A DNA stretch of 64,000 bases from Bacillaceae bacterium IKA-2 (GCA_031761875.1 CP134492.1:434001-498000), one strand, 5' to 3'. Positions 1-8,750 are shown, numbered from the stretch's first letter. The notes: a model not told the origin generated them from the letters alone. A program made the numbers and translations.

Positions 1-257
1 CACAGTTACTTGAAAGTATCGGCAATAATTTTTTTAGATTTCCTAATCTAGACGAACTAGGGCTACAATTTGCAGACGTGTTAGAGCAAGCTCCTCAAAA
101 TGAGGGACAATTGATCCAAGGAGCATTAGAAGCTTCCAACGTCGATTTAAGCAAAGAACTTATTGAACTAATGATTGCCCAACGTTCTTACCAATTTAAC
201 ACGCGCTCGATCTCAATCGCCGATCAAATGATGGGATTAGTCAACAGTGTCAGATGA
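1..257 (+). CDS. Flagellar basal-body rod/hook protein, FlgG family (C-terminal part only)
   Basis: Only the last 84 codons are present, read in the frame starting at base 3 and ending with TGA at 255-257. The tail contains ASNVDLSKELIELMIAQRSYQ followed by NTRSISIADQMM, which matches the conserved C-terminal helix of FlgF/FlgG/FlhO/FlhP proteins, the part that packs in the D0 core of the flagellar rod. The order rod gene, small EpuA-type gene, fabZ matches the flhP-ywpB end of the B. subtilis mbl region, so an flhP-type gene is the best guess. FlhO and FlhP cannot be told apart from this fragment. Confidence 0.85.
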   Translation, partial: QLLESIGNNFFRFPNLDELGLQFADVLEQAPQNEGQLIQGALEASNVDLSKELIELMIAQRSYQFNTRSISIADQMMGLVNSVR

Positions 258-361
258 TAAGTTTAGCAAAGTCCTGTGAGTGAGAGTTGTGCGTTACGTT
301 ATACGTGTTACTTGTACTTTTCGAAGAGAAACTAAATTCATTAAATACAAAGGTGTAAATA

Positions 362-682
362 ATGACAAATGATAACGAAAATCAGCAGAATGAAAAGCAA
401 CTAAGCGAAAAGCAACAAAAAGTAAATCAACAAAATGAAAATAAAACCAGAGAAGAAGTTCGTAAAGAAAAAGAAGCAAAGAAAGAGAAGAAGCTTCCCA
501 AACGAATTCGGATGATTCCAATTTGGATTCGAATTATCTTAGTAGCGCTACTTTTTTCCGCTAGCCTCATTGGAGGAGCGATGTTTGGTTACGGCGTTAT
601 CGGTAAGGGAGATCCTAAAGATGTAATAGATAAAGGCCCATGGCAAAAGATCCATGACATTATCTATAAAGACAGTGATTGA
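362..682 (+). CDS. EpuA-family (DNA-directed RNA polymerase subunit beta-annotated) small membrane protein
   Basis: 106 residues. Residues 1-45 are very charged and rich in Q, N, K and E. An arginine/lysine patch and IPIWIRI motif follow, then one membrane segment (about 57-79), then a short GKGDPKDVIDKGPWQKI tail outside. This charged N-terminus, one transmembrane helix and a P-W-x-x-I tail is the layout of the EpuA family, which databases name 'DNA-directed RNA polymerase subunit beta' although it is not RpoB. Family members usually lie between flagellar rod genes and fabZ in Bacillaceae, as here. AAGGTG lies just upstream of the ATG. No catalytic residues are apparent and the function is not known with certainty. 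Confidence 0.75.
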   Translation: MTNDNENQQNEKQLSEKQQKVNQQNENKTREEVRKEKEAKKEKKLPKRIRMIPIWIRIILVALLFSASLIGGAMFGYGVIGKGDPKDVIDKGPWQKIHDIIYKDSD

Positions 683-719
683 AAGCTGACAAACTGAAAA
701 TCGTTTGCCAGCTTTTTTT
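682..719 (+). terminator. Rho-independent terminator after the EpuA-family gene
   Basis: AAAGCTGACAAAC pairs with GTTTGCCAGCTTT (one mismatch) across an 8-base loop and is followed by a run of seven T. It starts at the stop codon of the upstream gene. Confidence 0.85.
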
Positions 720-744
720 GTTTTGTCCCACACACAATTGGTGC

Positions 745-777
745 CTTTTTGTTTGGTGCCTGACACCAAACAAAAAG
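745..777. repeat. REP-like palindrome with GGTGCCTGACACC core
   Basis: A 14-bp perfect stem (745-758 with 764-777) around the loop CCTGA. It contains the GGTGCCTGACACC core seen in dispersed intergenic repeats of Bacillaceae, and it is related to the GGGGACAGGCACC palindromes at 37202-37264 and 44015-44082. It is not part of a gene. Confidence 0.7.
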
Positions 778-828
778 TTTGTGAAAATCCATTTCCCATC
801 ACCAAAGCATTATGGCGCATAATTCACA

Positions 829-915
829 TGGTACCTGACACCGCTCGTGGACAAATTGCCAAAATGTCCGCGTCTCGCGGACGTCACAAACCCAACTTCG
901 TGTCTGACACCCGCG
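829..915. repeat. Degenerate REP-like units upstream of fabZ
   Basis: Two further GTACCTGACACC / GTGTCTGACACC cores flank a GC-rich hairpin (GTCCGCG TCT CGCGGAC, 867-883). This is locally far more GC-rich than the surroundings and looks like an older, diverged copy pair of the element at 745-777. No reading frame with a ribosome binding site is found between 683 and 971. Confidence 0.55.
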
Positions 916-933
916 ACCTCTTTATGGTACAAT
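904..933 (+). promoter_or_regulatory. Candidate sigma-A promoter for fabZ
   Basis: CTGACA (904-909) and TACAAT (928-933) are separated by 18 bases, about 40 bases upstream of the fabZ start. The -35 hexamer lies inside a TGACACC repeat core, so the promoter may have been built from the repeat. It is predicted from sequence only. Confidence 0.5.
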
Positions 934-971
934 AAATGTATTATCAGTTACTAATAGGAGGTACTAAGCCA

Positions 972-1406
972 ATGTTAGACATCCAGCAAATAAAAGAAAT
1001 CATTCCACATCGTTATCCTTTTTTACTAGTAGACCGTATTCTAGAGCTTGAAGAAGGAACGCGGGCGGTTGGAATAAAAAATGTCTCTGCAAACGAAGAG
1101 TTTTTCAACGGTCATTTTCCTGACTATCCGGTCATGCCGGGGGTGCTTATTGTCGAAGCTCTTGCTCAGGTTGGTGCTGTGGCGATACTGAAAAAAGAAG
1201 AAAATCGTGGTCGGCTTGCTTTTTTTGCGGGCATTGATAATTGCCGCTTCAAAGGCCAAGTTAAGCCAGGTGATCAACTCCGCTTAGAAGTTGAGATTAC
1301 GCGCTTAAGAGGTTCTATCGGCAAAGGTAAAGGAGTCGCTTCGGTTGATGGAAAAGTAGTCGCCGAAACTGAACTGATGTTTGCTTTAGGTGAAAAAAAT
1401 AACTAA
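972..1406 (+). CDS. fabZ: 3-hydroxyacyl-[acyl-carrier-protein] dehydratase FabZ
   Basis: 144 residues, the usual length. FabZ removes water from 3-hydroxyacyl-ACP in the type II fatty acid elongation cycle in the cytoplasm. The N-terminal [12 protein letters not shown] motif and the hot-dog helix motif [20 protein letters not shown] are intact, with catalytic His48 and Glu62. The ATG at 972 is chosen over an upstream in-frame ATG at 936 because GGAGGT (957-962) lies at the right distance and the protein then begins [17 protein letters not shown] like other FabZ proteins. It appears monocistronic, with a promoter in the repeat region upstream and a terminator at 1488. Confidence 0.97.
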   Translation: MLDIQQIKEIIPHRYPFLLVDRILELEEGTRAVGIKNVSANEEFFNGHFPDYPVMPGVLIVEALAQVGAVAILKKEENRGRLAFFAGIDNCRFKGQVKPGDQLRLEVEITRLRGSIGKGKGVASVDGKVVAETELMFALGEKNN

Positions 1407-1487
1407 AGCGACCCGCAGATGTTTGATTAAGACAGCTAAGACAGCTAATAAGATTTCGTTACAGGCAATCTATAAATATCTTACGAC

Positions 1488-1518
1488 AAAAAGGTTACTC
1501 ATTTGGGTAGCCTTTTTT
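1488..1518 (+). terminator. Rho-independent terminator after fabZ
   Basis: AAGGTTACTC and GGGTAGCCTT pair (with G-T pairs) across a short ATTT loop, followed by a T-rich run. Confidence 0.8.
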
Positions 1519-1811
1519 AATTCCCCGAATCATCTATTCTCAGCGATCACTCGCGCCGCATTCCTCTGAAACCCCCAAGCGACCCTCGCATCCCATACAC
1601 TTCCCATAGACTCTCTGCAACCGTCCCAACACACAGACGTCTTCTCCCACAATCGACCCGAACAATAAACCCAATAGCTTACGATAAATTATTTCTTGAT
1701 AAATATCGTCATCAAGAAGGGACTATGGTATTGATTTTGTCTAATGTACTAGACTTTTGTGGAAAAATGTAGTTTATTTGTATATATAATATAATTAATA
1801 GGGGTGATACT
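1519..1811. other. Intergenic stretch, no gene seen
   Basis: No supported reading frame. Bases 1540-1670 are strikingly C-rich on this strand, unlike the AT-rich neighbourhood. Bases 1771-1800 are AT-rich with a TATAAT-like hexamer (1785-1790) that could be the -10 of the amidase promoter, but I see no convincing -35. GGGGTGAT (1801-1808) is the ribosome binding site of the next gene. Confidence 0.5.
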
Positions 1812-3629
1812 TTGAAAAGATTTTCAGTTGCTTTTTTAGTTGTTTTTCTGACTGTGTTTAGTGTTTTTCAGTTTAATAACCAAGAAAATATAGTGTATGG
1901 CGATAGTAGTAGAGTAGCAGTTGGAGAAGTGACGGCAACAATATTAAATGTCAGAAGTGAACCTAATAGCACTAGCAAAATGATTTCTCGAGTTTCCAAT
2001 GGTGCAAAAATTTCAATCTATGAAACTGGTGTTAATAAAGAGTGGTTAAAAATAAAGATTAATAACCAAACGGCGTATGTACACGCAAACTTTGTAAAGA
2101 TTACTGAGACCTTTCTTCCTTCACAAGCCAATTTAGTGAAAATAGCTGAGGGCCAAGTAAAGGCTTCTAATTTAAATGTGAGAAGCGAACCGAAGACTAG
2201 CTCCCAGAGAATTGGCGTTCTAGTAAATGGAACAAAGGTTGATATTTATGAAACTGGCGTCAATAAAGACTGGCTAAAAATAAAAATGGGCAACAAATCA
2301 GGATATGTCCATGCTAACTTTGTAACCATCAACCAAGCAAGCAACACACAAGCGCCACCATCGAACGAAATCGTAACAAAAGGTAAAGTGACAGCAAGTA
2401 CCTTAAATGTCCGAAGCAAGCCCAATATGACGGCTACTAGAAGCGGAACTTTATCTTCTGGAGATCAAATTGATATTTATGAGACAGGAGTCAATAAAGA
2501 TTGGCTAAAAATAAAAATAGGCAGCCAATGGGGATATGTTCATGCTAACTTTGTCACCATCAGCAAAAGCAGTAACACTCCTGCCCCAAGCCCAGCTCCA
2601 GCGCCGACCCCAGTCGTAACGAAAGGACAAGTAACAGCGTCCAATTTAAATGTCCGAAGCGAAGCGAATATGACGGCCACTAGAATTAACACTTTATCTT
2701 CTGGAGATCAAGTTGATATTTATGAGACAGGAGTCAATAAAGATTGGCTAAAAATAAAAATAGGCAGCCAATGGGGATATGTTCATGCTAACTTTGTCAC
2801 CATCGGCCAAAGCAGCAACACTCCGGCCCCAAGCCGATCTTCACCGCCGACCCCAGTCGTAACGAAAGGACAAGTAACAGCTTCCAATTTAAATGTCCGA
2901 AGCGAAGCCAATATGACAGCTACTAGAATCAGCACTTTATCTTCTGGAAATCAAGTTGATATTTATGAGACAGGCGTCAATAAAGACTGGCTAAAAATAA
3001 AAATAGGCAGCCAATGGGGATATGTTCATGCTAGCTTTGTGAATATCTTAGGAACCCCACCAAACAGCAATGCATCATCAAAGCTCAAAAATAAAGTGAT
3101 CGTTATTGATCCTGGCCATGGTGGAAATGATCCAGGAGCAGTTGCTTTTTCAATAGCAGAAAAAAATGTTGTTCTAGCTCACTCGCTACTATTGCGGGAC
3201 AAATTGCAACAAGCGGGAGCCAAAGTAGTGATGACAAGAACTGGGGATTCATTTCTATCTCTCAGTGCAAGAACAAAAATCGCTAATAACGAAAATGCAG
3301 ATATGCTTATCAGTATTCATGCCAATTCATCTTTTGTAAGCACTGCTACTGGCACAGAAATATTTTGGAATAGTAATTTTCAATCAGCCAACAGCCGTTT
3401 ATTAGCAACTAGTCTCCAATCTAAGTTGGTCAACAGTTTAGGAACAAGAGATCGTGGCGTCAAACAAGCTAACTTTCAAGTTATCAGGAGTACGCAAATA
3501 CCAAGTGTATTAATAGAACTCGGATTTTTGACGAACTATAACGAGGCGAAGCGATTAGCTGATCCACAGTTTCAGGACCAAGCAGCAGAAGCAATGCTTG
3601 AGGGAATAGTAGATTACTATAATAATTAA
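1812..3629 (+). CDS. Secreted N-acetylmuramoyl-L-alanine amidase with five SH3b wall-binding repeats
   Basis: 605 residues from a TTG start preceded by GGGGTGAT. A signal peptide (about 1-30) is followed by five SH3b repeats (about 35-410), each with a LNVRSEPN...IYETGVNK-WLKIK-GYVHANFV pattern, joined by Pro/Ala/Ser linkers. The C-terminal Amidase_3 domain (about 428-602) has zinc ligands His436 (DPGHGG), Glu450 (AEKN) and His503 (SIHAN), and catalytic Glu569 (ELGFLTN). It should cut the amide bond between muramic acid and L-Ala in peptidoglycan outside the cell. Repeats 3-5 are nearly identical in DNA sequence, which points to recent internal duplication. The layout resembles Bacillus SH3b-Amidase_3 autolysins; the exact orthologue is not assigned. 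Confidence 0.93.
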   Translation: MKRFSVAFLVVFLTVFSVFQFNNQENIVYGDSSRVAVGEVTATILNVRSEPNSTSKMISRVSNGAKISIYETGVNKEWLKIKINNQTAYVHANFVKITETFLPSQANLVKIAEGQVKASNLNVRSEPKTSSQRIGVLVNGTKVDIYETGVNKDWLKIKMGNKSGYVHANFVTINQASNTQAPPSNEIVTKGKVTASTLNVRSKPNMTATRSGTLSSGDQIDIYETGVNKDWLKIKIGSQWGYVHANFVTISKSSNTPAPSPAPAPTPVVTKGQVTASNLNVRSEANMTATRINTLSSGDQVDIYETGVNKDWLKIKIGSQWGYVHANFVTIGQSSNTPAPSRSSPPTPVVTKGQVTASNLNVRSEANMTATRISTLSSGNQVDIYETGVNKDWLKIKIGSQWGYVHASFVNILGTPPNSNASSKLKNKVIVIDPGHGGNDPGAVAFSIAEKNVVLAHSLLLRDKLQQAGAKVVMTRTGDSFLSLSARTKIANNENADMLISIHANSSFVSTATGTEIFWNSNFQSANSRLLATSLQSKLVNSLGTRDRGVKQANFQVIRSTQIPSVLIELGFLTNYNEAKRLADPQFQDQAAEAMLEGIVDYYNN

Positions 3630-3687
3630 AGAAATTGGACCGTCGCTGTTAAAATAAATCTATTAACCAAGTTAGCGAGGCATTTAA

Positions 3688-3810
3688 ATGAGAGAATCAA
3701 AAGACATTAGGTGGGGTTCGCCAATAAGTGTAGCTTGTGTCGGGATCTTTTTGATTGGACTTGCGCTCCTATTAGATACAATTTGGAAACATTTTTTAAG
3801 GTTTGGATAA
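3688..3810 (+). CDS. Possible 40-residue single-pass membrane protein
   Basis: Starts at ATG 3688 with GAGG (3677-3680) seven bases upstream. The product begins MRESKDIRWG, has one hydrophobic segment (about 13-30) and ends WKHFLRFG. It lies between the amidase and a bidirectional terminator. I recognise no family. An overlapping reverse-strand frame (3707-3901) is also open, so coding is not certain. Confidence 0.35.
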   Translation: MRESKDIRWGSPISVACVGIFLIGLALLLDTIWKHFLRFG

Positions 3811-3955
3811 GATAAGAAGACAAGGTGCCCACTAAGACGCCAATTAAGTTGCCATATGGAAAGAAAAATGTGGCAACTAGGTTCCAACTAAGCCCGTTCA
3901 TAGGAGATCTAGTTGGTTGTCAAACAGGAAAAGTTGAATCAAAGTTTTAACCAAT

Positions 3956-3999
3956 AAAAAAGGCTAACCCGACTTAATTGTGTGGGTTAGCCTTTTTTA
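3956..3999. terminator. Bidirectional terminator between convergent genes
   Basis: AAAAAGGCTAACCC pairs with GGGTTAGCCTTTTTT across a 13-base loop. There are A and T runs on both sides, so it can end transcription from the amidase side and from the LCP gene on the other strand. Confidence 0.9.
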
Positions 4000-4021
4000 T
4001 ACCAGTATTTATTTAGATTAT

Positions 4022-4930
4022 TCACTCAATCTCTAATTGCTCTTTAAGCAAATTAGAAACGCGTAGGCGTTCTTCTTCTGCAACAACGTAGAACCAAATG
4101 CCACCGATTGTCGCTCCAGTGCCGGCAATCGTAACTTGCTCAGATGAGCGTCTGGCCTCTTTATAATTAGATTGAACTTTCATCATTTTATCAAAGTCTA
4201 AATCAGTCCGAACATTATTACCTAGCGCAGTCAAAATTTCTTGAATATGAGTAATCGAGGACAGTTGAGCCCCTTCTTTAATGACCGCATCCATAATTTC
4301 ACGTTGGCGATCGTTTCGACCGTGGTCACCTCTTGGATCTTTCTTTCGCATTCTAGAATAAGTAAGTGCTTGTTTCCCGTCTAAGAAAATCTCGCCTTCA
4401 GCAAAAGAATGTCCGCCATCAGTAAACGCAAAAGGATTATCAACATTGACACCACCAAAAGCATCAATAATTTCTTTAAAACCTTCCATGTTAATCGTGA
4501 TGTAGTAATCGATAGGAATATCTAAGAAATTTTCGACTGATGCAATCGCCATTTCCGGGCCACCGAAAGCGTAGGCATGATTAATTTTGTCATCAAAGCC
4601 TCTACCGACCATTTGGGTACGTGTGTCCCTTGGAATGCTTAACATCTTCATTGATTCCGTATTAGGGTTTACCGTAATAACCATCATCGTATCTGTTCGT
4701 CCACCTTCAGTGCCACTCGTGTCAACACCGAGCATTAAGAATGATAACGGCTCCTTTTTTTGGATATCGACTTCAACAACACGCCTATTTTCTCGTTCAA
4801 TCGGTTCGTGCATATCACTTACTGTACTTTTTACTGAACTGTATAAATAGAAACCATAACCAACGACACTTATAAAAATAGCAGCAATAATAATTCCAAT
4901 TGTTAGTAAAACTTTTTTCTTTTTCGACAT
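4022..4930 (-). CDS. LytR-CpsA-Psr (LCP) family wall glycopolymer ligase
   Basis: 302 residues with a short cytoplasmic lysine-rich start and one N-terminal membrane segment (about 8-30). The LCP domain (about 55-230) contains the conserved GVDTSGTEGGRTDTMM segment, SIPRDTR, KINHAYAFGG and the arginine-rich SRMRKKDPRGDHGRNDRQR motif, all of which bind the polyprenyl pyrophosphate head group. LCP enzymes move teichoic acid or capsule chains from undecaprenyl pyrophosphate onto peptidoglycan at the outer membrane face. GGAGCAGAG precedes the ATG. A second LCP gene lies at 33670-34665; which polymer each one attaches cannot be told from sequence. Confidence 0.93.
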   Translation of the reverse strand: MSKKKKVLLTIGIIIAAIFISVVGYGFYLYSSVKSTVSDMHEPIERENRRVVEVDIQKKEPLSFLMLGVDTSGTEGGRTDTMMVITVNPNTESMKMLSIPRDTRTQMVGRGFDDKINHAYAFGGPEMAIASVENFLDIPIDYYITINMEGFKEIIDAFGGVNVDNPFAFTDGGHSFAEGEIFLDGKQALTYSRMRKKDPRGDHGRNDRQREIMDAVIKEGAQLSSITHIQEILTALGNNVRTDLDFDKMMKVQSNYKEARRSSEQVTIAGTGATIGGIWFYVVAEEERLRVSNLLKEQLEIE

Positions 4931-5065
4931 TTTCTCTGCTCCTAAATAGACATTTTTTTCAAATCTATCTTGATTATAGTATGAGAGAGAAATTCTAGCA
5001 ATAAATTTTTAAAAAATGTAAATCAGTGTCGAGATTTCCAAAATTTTGTAGAAAATCTTTCAAGC

Positions 5066-6097
5066 CTATAAAGCTAAATTTCGAAAAATTTCTTGATAAT
5101 TCCTTAACATTAATTGCTTTTCCTTAGCTGATTTAAAATGATCTTTTTGACAAAAGCGCTCTAATAGGTATAAAGATAACAATTCTTTTTTTAGACTGGG
5201 TTCGTAAACCGAGCCTGTAGATAAAAATAACAACTTAAATTTCTCGTCAAATTCACCTTGGATAAATCTATTAATGTACGTATAATCACCGCGAATCAGC
5301 GCTTCTACAAAAAATAAATTTATTATGTCTGAAAAAAAGAAATGTTCCCGATAATATTCCCAATCAATAAAATAAAACTTTTTATTTGTAAATAACATGT
5401 TATCGAACCATAAATCCCCATGTAACATGTATACCGAGGCTGAATTAATTGTTACGTTCTCAAGCAACCCCTTAGTAAACTCATACGAGTTAATTAACTC
5501 CTTATTAAGGTGCAAAGAAATCGGTTTAGCTTTATTTTTGTTTTCTTTAAAAAAACTTATGTAAATTGAAAAAGCGCTAGCGATAGCAAAATCAATTGTA
5601 TCGTTATCCCAAGTATTATAAGGAATAAAATTTACCATTTCTTCAACATATAATAATTGTGAATCATCAAAAAAATAAACTTTTGGGATCGGAAAAGAAG
5701 TAGACACGGACTTGTAGGTCTTTTTATATTGATAATATTCCTTGGCACTATGGCACTGTGTGAGTACTTTTTGTTGACCTAGATCGAATATTTTTAAATT
5801 TAAACTCCACGTCAAAAGTAAAACTGTCCCATTAAAACTTTTTATGTCGCTAGTTATTTTAAAATCAAATTGACGATCAAATATGTCTTTAATGGAACTA
5901 ATTACCTTTTTCTTACTACTTGTGATAGTATTTTCTTGTAAACTGCGAACAAACCGTTGTGACTTGTCACAATTAAATAAATAGGCACTATTTCGTTTCG
6001 TATAATAAGTACCAGAAGCCAAATAATCTTGGTGAGTAGATAAAAAATTCACTAATTTTCTTTTTCTATTTAGATAATTTTTAACTTTATTTATCAC
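5066..6097 (-). CDS. APH/choline-kinase-like phosphotransferase
   Basis: 343 residues from a GTG start with AAAGGACG upstream. The C-terminal half has the kinase-like catalytic loop MLHGDLWFDNMLF (about 222-234) and the metal-binding FIDWEYY motif (about 242-248) of the aminoglycoside phosphotransferase/choline kinase fold. The N-terminal half is weakly conserved, and I do not recognise a specific subfamily. It is divergent from a MurJ-like flippase only about 50 bases away, inside a teichoic acid region. Phosphorylation of a small alcohol or sugar used for glycopolymer decoration is a guess from context; a resistance role is equally untested. The composition is AT-rich. Confidence 0.7.
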   Translation of the reverse strand: MINKVKNYLNRKRKLVNFLSTHQDYLASGTYYTKRNSAYLFNCDKSQRFVRSLQENTITSSKKKVISSIKDIFDRQFDFKITSDIKSFNGTVLLLTWSLNLKIFDLGQQKVLTQCHSAKEYYQYKKTYKSVSTSFPIPKVYFFDDSQLLYVEEMVNFIPYNTWDNDTIDFAIASAFSIYISFFKENKNKAKPISLHLNKELINSYEFTKGLLENVTINSASVYMLHGDLWFDNMLFTNKKFYFIDWEYYREHFFFSDIINLFFVEALIRGDYTYINRFIQGEFDEKFKLLFLSTGSVYEPSLKKELLSLYLLERFCQKDHFKSAKEKQLMLRNYQEIFRNLAL

Positions 6098-6146
6098 AAA
6101 AATAACGTCCTTTCTAATAGAAAAAACATCGGAGCTGAAATGATAA

Positions 6147-7685
6147 GTGAAAAATGTTTTTTTGAAATCTGTAGGTATAGTAACATTATTAACAATAGCA
6201 AGTAAATTACTCGGGTTTGTTCGTGAGGCTTTTATCGCGAATTATTTCGGGACTTCAGTAGAAGCCGACGCGTACTTTATTGCGTCATTGATACCAATGA
6301 TGATTTTTACAGTTATCGGTTCGGCAATATCAACTGGGATAATCCCGCTATATGTAAGCCAAAAAAAACAGGATGAAGAACGCGCTAATAAAATTATCGG
6401 GATTGTCGCGACAGTATTTACGATCCTCTCACTTTTGATCAGTATTTTATGTTGGTTTTTTGCAAAAAATATAACTCTTTTAATGGCCCCAGGATTTACA
6501 TTAGAGCAAATTGAACTAACCGCACTGTTAATTCGCATTATGATATTCGCTTCACTATTTTTTGTTTTATCGGCATTTGCGACAGGTGTTTTACATGCGA
6601 ACAAAAAATTTGTCGCGCCAGCTGCTGTTACGATTGCTAATAATTTAATTATAATCGTAGCATTGATAACTTTAGCTGATAAATATGGGATCATTGGACT
6701 AGCGTTTGGAACCATGTTAGGAATTTCTAGCCAATTTTTTATTCAATATCCTCAATTTAAAGCATATAATATTAGACCCAGTATTGAAATTATTAAATAT
6801 AAAGCTGATGTAAAAAATTATCTTTTCGTGATAATGCCAATCGTTATATCTTCAGTATTTAGTCAAATTAATAAAGTTGTTGATCGGATTATCGCCTCAG
6901 ATTTGCAAACAGGTAGTATTTCAGCTCTAAATTATTCAAATAAACTATTGTACTTACCATTAAGTATTATCATTATGGCATTTGTTACAGTTCTTTACCC
7001 GTACTTAATTGATGCGCTCGAAGAATCTATTGAGAAATTTATGGAATTAGCGTTAAAAGGGATCAGCATAATCATCTACATCTCAATTCCAATCTTAGTC
7101 GTCATGTTAATTTCAAAGCAGGAGTTAGTTGCACTTGCGTTCGGTCGAGGTGAGTTCACGAAAGACGCCGAAGTAATGACGACAATCGGTTTCTTTTATT
7201 ATTCGCTAGGAATGATATTTATAGCAATGAAGACGTTCCTATTTCACTGCTTATATGCATTGAAACGGGTAAATATAACGATTTTCACGAGTCTTGTTTT
7301 TATCCTTATGAATATCGGCCTCAGTATTTGGCTATCGAACTATTTAGCGCATGGTGGAATTGCCTTAGCAACATCGATAGCTATGTTGCTACACACGTTT
7401 ACATTGTTAATTATTTTATTTTCGATAAATAAAGTAACGGATTCATCTAGAACCTTTATTTTTGCGAGTTTAAAAATGTCCTTGTTGTTCTTTTTAGTAT
7501 TTCTGTTATCTTATTTCAGTATGAGAGGACTCGCTTTAAATCTGCATATTCTTAAAATTCTTGTAAACACAGTCATCACATTTAGCATTTTTATCCTCTT
7601 TTCATTTGTGTTGAAAATAAAGGAAATGGCAAGTGTCTTAGAATTAATAAAAAGTAAAACACACAAAAAAAGAGCAGCTGATTAG
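6147..7685 (+). CDS. MurJ/MviN-family lipid-linked oligosaccharide flippase
   Basis: 512 residues, GTG start, with GGAG 12 bases upstream. It is a polytopic membrane protein with about 14 hydrophobic segments. The opening segment LLGFVREAFIANYFGTSVEADAYFIA is the signature of MviN/MurJ proteins of the MOP flippase superfamily, which turn lipid II or similar undecaprenyl-linked glycans across the membrane. It sits next to tagA and a phosphotransferase, so a teichoic acid or other surface glycan substrate is possible, but a lipid II role cannot be excluded. The last 20 bases form part of a terminator for the opposite strand. Confidence 0.85.
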   Translation: MKNVFLKSVGIVTLLTIASKLLGFVREAFIANYFGTSVEADAYFIASLIPMMIFTVIGSAISTGIIPLYVSQKKQDEERANKIIGIVATVFTILSLLISILCWFFAKNITLLMAPGFTLEQIELTALLIRIMIFASLFFVLSAFATGVLHANKKFVAPAAVTIANNLIIIVALITLADKYGIIGLAFGTMLGISSQFFIQYPQFKAYNIRPSIEIIKYKADVKNYLFVIMPIVISSVFSQINKVVDRIIASDLQTGSISALNYSNKLLYLPLSIIIMAFVTVLYPYLIDALEESIEKFMELALKGISIIIYISIPILVVMLISKQELVALAFGRGEFTKDAEVMTTIGFFYYSLGMIFIAMKTFLFHCLYALKRVNITIFTSLVFILMNIGLSIWLSNYLAHGGIALATSIAMLLHTFTLLIILFSINKVTDSSRTFIFASLKMSLLFFLVFLLSYFSMRGLALNLHILKILVNTVITFSIFILFSFVLKIKEMASVLELIKSKTHKKRAAD

Positions 7686-7693
7686 GCTGCTCC
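7665..7693 (-). terminator. Terminator for tagA (reverse strand), inside the end of the flippase gene
   Basis: GAGCAGC and GCTGCTC pair across seven bases. Read on the reverse strand it is followed by a long T run, so it serves the convergent tagA gene while overlapping the last codons of the flippase. Confidence 0.75.
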
Positions 7694-7730
7694 GAATACG
7701 CGTCCCCAAAATTAGCATCGGCTGGGAGAT

Positions 7731-8465
7731 TCATTTGTATTTTTGTTTCAGTGTATCAATGAAAAAACCAGGGATAAAAGTAAGCCTTTTTAATCGACTA
7801 GGTTGCGTAATCACACGATACAACCACTCTATGCCTAACTTTTGAAATCCAATAGGAGCTCTTTTCGTTTGGCCACTTAGTACATCAAAGCTACCACCTA
7901 CCCCTATAAAAACACCCTCTTCAAATTGATCAAGATTATTTTTTATCCAGAGCTCTTGTTTCGGAACACCTAAAGCAACAAAAATGAGATCCGGTTTTTT
8001 GGCTTTAATGTCTGCAGAAATTTTTAATAGTTCCACGGCTCCTGCTTGGTAACCATCGCAGTGCCCGCATATCTTAACATTTGGATACTTCAAGTTAATA
8101 TTTTCAACTGCTAATTTTAAAATATTTTGATGAGCCCCATATAAGTAAACCTTATATGAATTTTGATTAGCTATTTCTAACAACTTAATCATTAGATCAT
8201 AACCAGTAACTCTTTCTTTTAAAGGCTTTTTTAAAAATTTAGCTGCAAGTAATATCCCTACCCCGTCTGGCGTAATATAATTTGCGGACTTAACAGCAGC
8301 CTTAAAGCTATCGTCATCGCGAAAATTTAGGACTGTTATCGGATTGGCGGTAATGATAAAGGCTTTCTTTTTTTCTTCTATGTGTTTTTTTAAAACATCG
8401 ACAAAACTTGTTAAGTCTATGTTAAGAAACTTAATATCAAAGAGTTCCTTTGTTTCTAGGTTCAT
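7731..8465 (-). CDS. tagA: N-acetylglucosaminyldiphosphoundecaprenol N-acetyl-beta-D-mannosaminyltransferase (WecG/TagA/CpsF family)
   Basis: 244 residues, the normal length. It transfers ManNAc to undecaprenyl-PP-GlcNAc, the second step of the teichoic acid linkage unit, at the inner membrane face. Family motifs are present: TANPITVLNF, YITPDGVGILLAAK with the catalytic-type Asp67, RVTGYDLM, LYGAHQNIL, and the C-terminal GVPKQELWI and GVGGSFDVLSGQTKRAP segments. An AAGGAGTCTGAGT ribosome binding site precedes the ATG. The gene is transcribed alone, away from the tagB/tagD pair, and ends in the 7665-7693 terminator. Confidence 0.94.
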   Translation of the reverse strand: MNLETKELFDIKFLNIDLTSFVDVLKKHIEEKKKAFIITANPITVLNFRDDDSFKAAVKSANYITPDGVGILLAAKFLKKPLKERVTGYDLMIKLLEIANQNSYKVYLYGAHQNILKLAVENINLKYPNVKICGHCDGYQAGAVELLKISADIKAKKPDLIFVALGVPKQELWIKNNLDQFEEGVFIGVGGSFDVLSGQTKRAPIGFQKLGIEWLYRVITQPSRLKRLTFIPGFFIDTLKQKYK

Positions 8466-8672
8466 TACTCAGACTCCTTTCTTAAATAACTTTAAACGAT
8501 ATCGTGCTATTTAAAACTATCATGCGTTAATTTTTACAAAAATGCAATCTCATCTAACAACCTCAGCTAGTTATAATTTGCGTATTCAATAAACTTACGG
8601 GTATTTCAAATTATTTTTGGGGCCATAATTAGAGGAGATAATAGTTTTAAATATCTGCTTATAGAGGATGCT

Positions 8673-8717
8673 CAAAAGGATAATCACGCGAGCGACTCGG
8701 CTCTGATTATCCTTTTG
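8673..8717. other. Large hairpin without a T run, upstream of the GT4 gene
   Basis: A perfect 14-bp stem (8673-8686 with 8704-8717) encloses a 17-base loop that can itself form a GAGC/GCTC stem. It ends 18 bases before the ribosome binding site of the next gene. There is no T run on either strand, so it looks more like a leader or RNA-stabilising structure than a classic terminator. Confidence 0.6.
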
Positions 8718-8750
8718 AACACGCACTTATATCAAAGGAGAGTATGTATT

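Noticed and set aside
705-935. Forward frame through the REP-like repeats
   Set aside because: It is made of repeat sequence, has no ribosome binding site and no protein-like composition.
3707-3901. Reverse-strand 64-residue open frame with hydrophobic stretch
   Set aside because: No ribosome binding site ahead of the start, and it overlaps the better-supported small forward frame.
8715-8750. Upstream start of the GT4 gene
   Set aside because: The first ATG lies in the foot of the hairpin and has no ribosome binding site; the internal ATG at 8751 has both site and family-typical opening.
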